Shown here: positions 59,635 through 64,000 of the stretch, piece by piece
How the letters are laid out: every line of letters starts with the position of its first letter
Numbering within the stretch: the first letter of the stretch is position 1
Assembly (NCBI GenBank): GCA_963854735.1
Contig: OY978097.1
Span: 3,224,001 to 3,288,000 of the forward strand
DNA length: 64,000 nt
Reading direction: 5' to 3'
From: Marvania coccoides
Taxonomy: Eukaryota; Chlorophyta; Trebouxiophyceae; Chlorellales; Chlorellaceae
The notes under the pieces: generated by a model
The model's database searches: none
What the model was told of the DNA's origin: nothing
Seen by the model: the letters and a program-made list of their open reading frames with translations, nothing else
Made by a program: the position numbers and the translations under genes

Positions 59635-60416
59635 AGAGAGAATGTGTGAGAACTGTGTGGAAACGGATGCAAATTTAATGCACAGTATGTTTTTATCCCT
59701 TTAGTTTAGTTTTGGAGAGCAGAGAGCGTGTATTTTTTTTTCCAAGTCAGCTGTCCGCAGTCGGGATTCCTCGAACTTAATTACAGCAGCACAACGCAGG
59801 TTATCCGGCCAGCTTGGAATTGGCCGGGTTGTATATATATATAAAGGGATGGAAGGAGATGCCGCAACGCCTGGTAGGCTTTGCATGTGATGAGCAATCT
59901 CTGCATTTTCGGTTCGTAAGTGGTTCAGTAGTAGTCCTCCAAAATGAGGAAGAAATTACATAACAAACAAAATTCTGAAGTAGCGGATTAAGGTGCCAGC
60001 AGGATACTTTTATAGTAGTAATCAGCATCGCTCGGGGGGGTTCTCAATGAAAAAATGGCATTCATTACTGGGAACCTTATTGAGGGGTTATCTTTCTTCA
60101 GGCAGGGTACTCCTCTGGAGCACCACGGTGCACGGGGCGCCGAACCTCAACAAACAGCGCGACGAAGGTGGAAAAAGAAGAAGAAGAAGAATCAAGACGA
60201 AAGGAGAGAAGAAGGGTGGAGGGGGGATACGACGCAAAGATTGGTTTAGAGGTAGTTATCTGGTTAATACTGGGGAAAATCGAATAGTGGCTATAACACC
60301 AAGAAGGAAATGTGTGAAAGGGGGGGGGGGAGATACGACGATCTCTTTGTATGTACGTAGCAGGCCACCAGCAGCAGTTTATATATTAATTTTGTGTCTT
60401 TGGAAATTCGTGTTAA
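59635..60416. other. Convergent spacer RPI / phosphodiesterase
   Basis: About 780 bp between convergent stops. It is AT-rich with a GAA-rich block (60165..60235) and a G homopolymer near 60319. Nothing coding is supported. Confidence 0.5.
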
Positions 60417-62223
60417 TCAAGGGGCTAAGTAATTTATGACGTCCGCGCTGCCGTTTCGGCCCGCGTGCGTGCATGTCGCGCTCTTTGTGGGCGACTCCCC
60501 CCCGCCTGGCAGCGCCTGCCAGTGCGCCAGCGAGGCGTCAATGAAGGGAGTCACCACGGCAACGAAATTAGGGGCCAGCGGCTGCAACGCGGCGATGCAT
60601 GGGCGCATGGCGTGCTTGATGAACGCGGCCTGGCTGCGCCCAGGGGTGCTCTTTCCGCTGTTGCGGTCGCATGCAGGCGTCAGCGCCAACCCCAGCTCCC
60701 TTTCTCGGTCCCCCTGGCCGTACAGCTCCTCCTGCACGCGGTAGCCCCACTCCATGCAGTGGGACAGCGGTCGCGCGGGGTTGCTGATGTCTGCGCAGTG
60801 CAGCAGCATGCGCAGCGCTCCTCGGCGTTCCTCTGCCGGCCACGACCCCAGCGCGGGGCCCCACCGTCGCACCGCCCCCGAGAATTCATCGATGGTACCT
60901 GCGTGGTGGGCCATGTCAGTGGACAGCACCAGATCCTTCACCAGGCCCTTGAAAGCAGAAATGCCGGTGGCGCCCAGCGGCACAGACAGGAAATCGTTGT
61001 CCGGCGCGTCCAGCAGCGCCAGTGCCAGCGCGGCGTGACCGTTCTCGTTGATACTGCCCACCGAGCGGTACAGCTTCGCCTCTTTGCTGTTGGTCCGAGC
61101 GTGGAAATCGTTGTTCACGCCAGGGTGCCCCAGGTCGTGCACCGCGGCTGCCACCACCAGCGCCAGCACCTCGCAATCGTTGAGCGTGGACGCCCACTGG
61201 TCTGCAGCCATCATCGAGCCCAGCGCTTGCACCACATCTGCCGCGTGCGTGTTGTTGTGGTACGGCTGGCTCGTGTATTGAGCTTCAGCTGCCGCCAGGA
61301 AAGCGCTGAGCCGGGTGACACTGAGATGGAGGCGCTTCACCACCCCCAGCGTGGTCAGCAGGCGCAGCGTGACGTGCTGCAGGGGTTGGCCACCGCTGCG
61401 CGCTGCCAGCTCAAACACGTCGAACCCGCTCCAGTCGCACACCTGCAAGGGTAGATAATTTTGAAGGTGAGCTGGAGGAAGAATAAATGCACGTGGGTGA
61501 GTGTGCAGGCGTTCATTCGAGAGTGCGGTTGGTTCGTGAAGAGAATCTCAGAGCATGCTGGGGAGGGGGAAAACATTGAAGGGTACACACGCAGCTGCAA
61601 TGCAGCGTGACGTTCTAAAACTTGCCTTCTCGAGTATTTCTGCGACGCCGCTGGGGCCGTAGAGAGGGCGATCAAATGGCGGGTGCTGCGGTTGAAACAA
61701 GGTTGGCGGGGGTTTTAGGAGTTGAACGACGAAAAGAGCGCACTGGGCAGAGTGAGTCGTAAGGAAAAAATGGGATGCCAAATACGCAATGAACACAAGG
61801 TGAGCGGCTGCTGCATTTGGACAAAATCTCACCGACGGCGAAAATTGTTGGGCGGCTGTGCTCTGGGCGGCGTTACCCGAATTGACCGCGTACGCGCTGC
61901 ATCCGTCAATGTACGTTCTCGAAACGCCTACGTCTTCCGACCCCTCCTCGCCCTCAGCTGTCCAAAAGTTCTGCAGATGGGAAACACAGCACTACATGAG
62001 AAAGAGTAATATCGCGCTTGCGGGCTTCCCGGCTCCGGCACAGGACTCCTTAATTGGTTGGCACTGCACGACGACAGCGGAGGCACCGGCAAAGGGACCG
62101 GCAGTACCGCAAAGGCGAATATATTTTGTTCGGGCTCCCCTGACGCCTGCCAGACGACCACCGCGTGCCAAAACTTGCCTTGCGAGAAGGTTCCATCCCT
62201 AGCGAGGCGTGGATCGCGGTCAT
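60417..62223 (-). CDS. 3',5'-cyclic-nucleotide phosphodiesterase (class I PDE)
   Basis: Proposed exons: 62223..62179 (tentative), 61970..61833, 61685..61626 and 61442..60417, about 422 aa, all phase 0. The catalytic domain starts CDWSGFDVFELA. It has YHNNTHAADV with His143 as likely general acid, the metal site HDLGHPGVNNDF (His183, Asp184) and LLHCADISNP with the second metal Asp. These residues define class I PDEs that hydrolyse cAMP or cGMP. The regulatory N-terminus is short, with no GAF, PAS or membrane domain seen. The exon at 61626..61685 ends in a GC donor (AAG/GCAAGT), and the tentative first exon also ends in AAG/GCAAGT. Nucleotide specificity cannot be read from the sequence. The catalytic exon is certain; the first exon is inference. 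Confidence 0.85.
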
Positions 62224-62656
62224 TCCGTCGCAGGGGAGCAGGCGGAGTGAGTCGTCGAGATTAATTATTTTTTTCAACGTCGCGAGATGGCGCAGCGCAA
62301 TCGCATTTCCGTGTTCTAATAAAATGAAATAATCTGCATGACGAAACTCGAAAGTGTCCAGGGGTCGGTGATGGAAAAAAAATTGTCTTGCTCGATTGCT
62401 CGCACTCCCCCGATTAAACCTGAACAGTTTCAGGTCGTTCCTCAGTCCTTTCCTGCCCCTCCAGAAGCTCGGGGCATTTGCGGCCTCTCTTTTGCAGTTA
62501 ATTTGCCATTTTTTCTGTAAACGGCTGTGTTCAACGAGAGCTACGCGCACATTGATTTTCAGCTTGTTCAACGCATTTAATTCAGATGCAAAACTAATTA
62601 ATCGCGGTAGTTTTGTGGCTGTTTCAGCTCTCTTCCTATGCACAAACAAGAATAAG
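62224..62656. promoter_or_regulatory. Divergent region phosphodiesterase / TFIP11
   Basis: 433 bp between proposed divergent starts. The minus-strand frame of the PDE first exon stays open through much of it, so the PDE could start further upstream. AT-rich near 62560..62610. Confidence 0.35.

Positions 62657-64000
<1,344 letters not shown>

Overview
This is nuclear DNA from a photosynthetic eukaryote of the green lineage, most likely a unicellular green alga with a compact genome. Several genes point that way. They include a plant-type actin-related protein ARP7, a MUSE13/14-type TRAF (MATH-domain) protein whose C-terminal tail is also conserved, a plastid ribosomal protein bL28, a bacterial-type UMP kinase with a transit peptide, ribose-5-phosphate isomerase with a transit peptide, and the start of an LTO1-like plastid VKOR protein. 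Genes are dense (about 26 in 64 kb) and have few introns. Exons are GC-rich, while introns and spacers are AT-rich. Introns are short, mostly GT-AG, and crowded toward the 5' ends of genes. The species cannot be named from the sequence.

Layout, left to right: VKOR/LTO1-like start (-, runs off the left edge); bromodomain protein (+); ARP7 (-); organelle-targeted Nudix hydrolase (-); KDM5/JARID1-like chromatin protein (+); 26S proteasome ATPase RPT1 (+); plastid UMP kinase (-); splicing factor SF3B1 (+); a small Cys/His-rich protein (+); an unrecognised acidic protein (-); a DENN-domain protein (-); a small charged ORF (+); valyl-tRNA synthetase with an N-terminal GST domain (-); plastid bL28 (+); RNA polymerase III subunit RPC5 (-); RanBP9/10-type SPRY-CTLH protein (+); mitochondrial uS5 (-); eIF1A (+); two divergent paralogous Myb/SANT plus forkhead-like winged-helix proteins (- and +); Aurora kinase (-); MUSE13/14-like TRAF protein (+); eL36 (-); ribose-5-phosphate isomerase (+); cyclic-nucleotide phosphodiesterase (-); TFIP11/STIP G-patch splicing factor (+, runs off the right edge).

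Most genes are unrelated housekeeping functions: chromatin, splicing, translation, proteolysis and plastid biogenesis. From about 32 kb rightwards the strands alternate gene by gene, so neighbours share either a short divergent promoter region or a convergent 3' region.

The observations most worth following are these. (1) A pair of Myb plus forkhead-like genes with an architecture I do not recognise from plants. (2) A KDM5 protein whose JmjC domain has lost one Fe ligand and has two further substituted cofactor-site residues. (3) Unusually many GC-AG introns. (4) A GST-ValRS fusion in a green-lineage genome. All exon boundaries were inferred by eye from splice signals, reading frame and family conservation.
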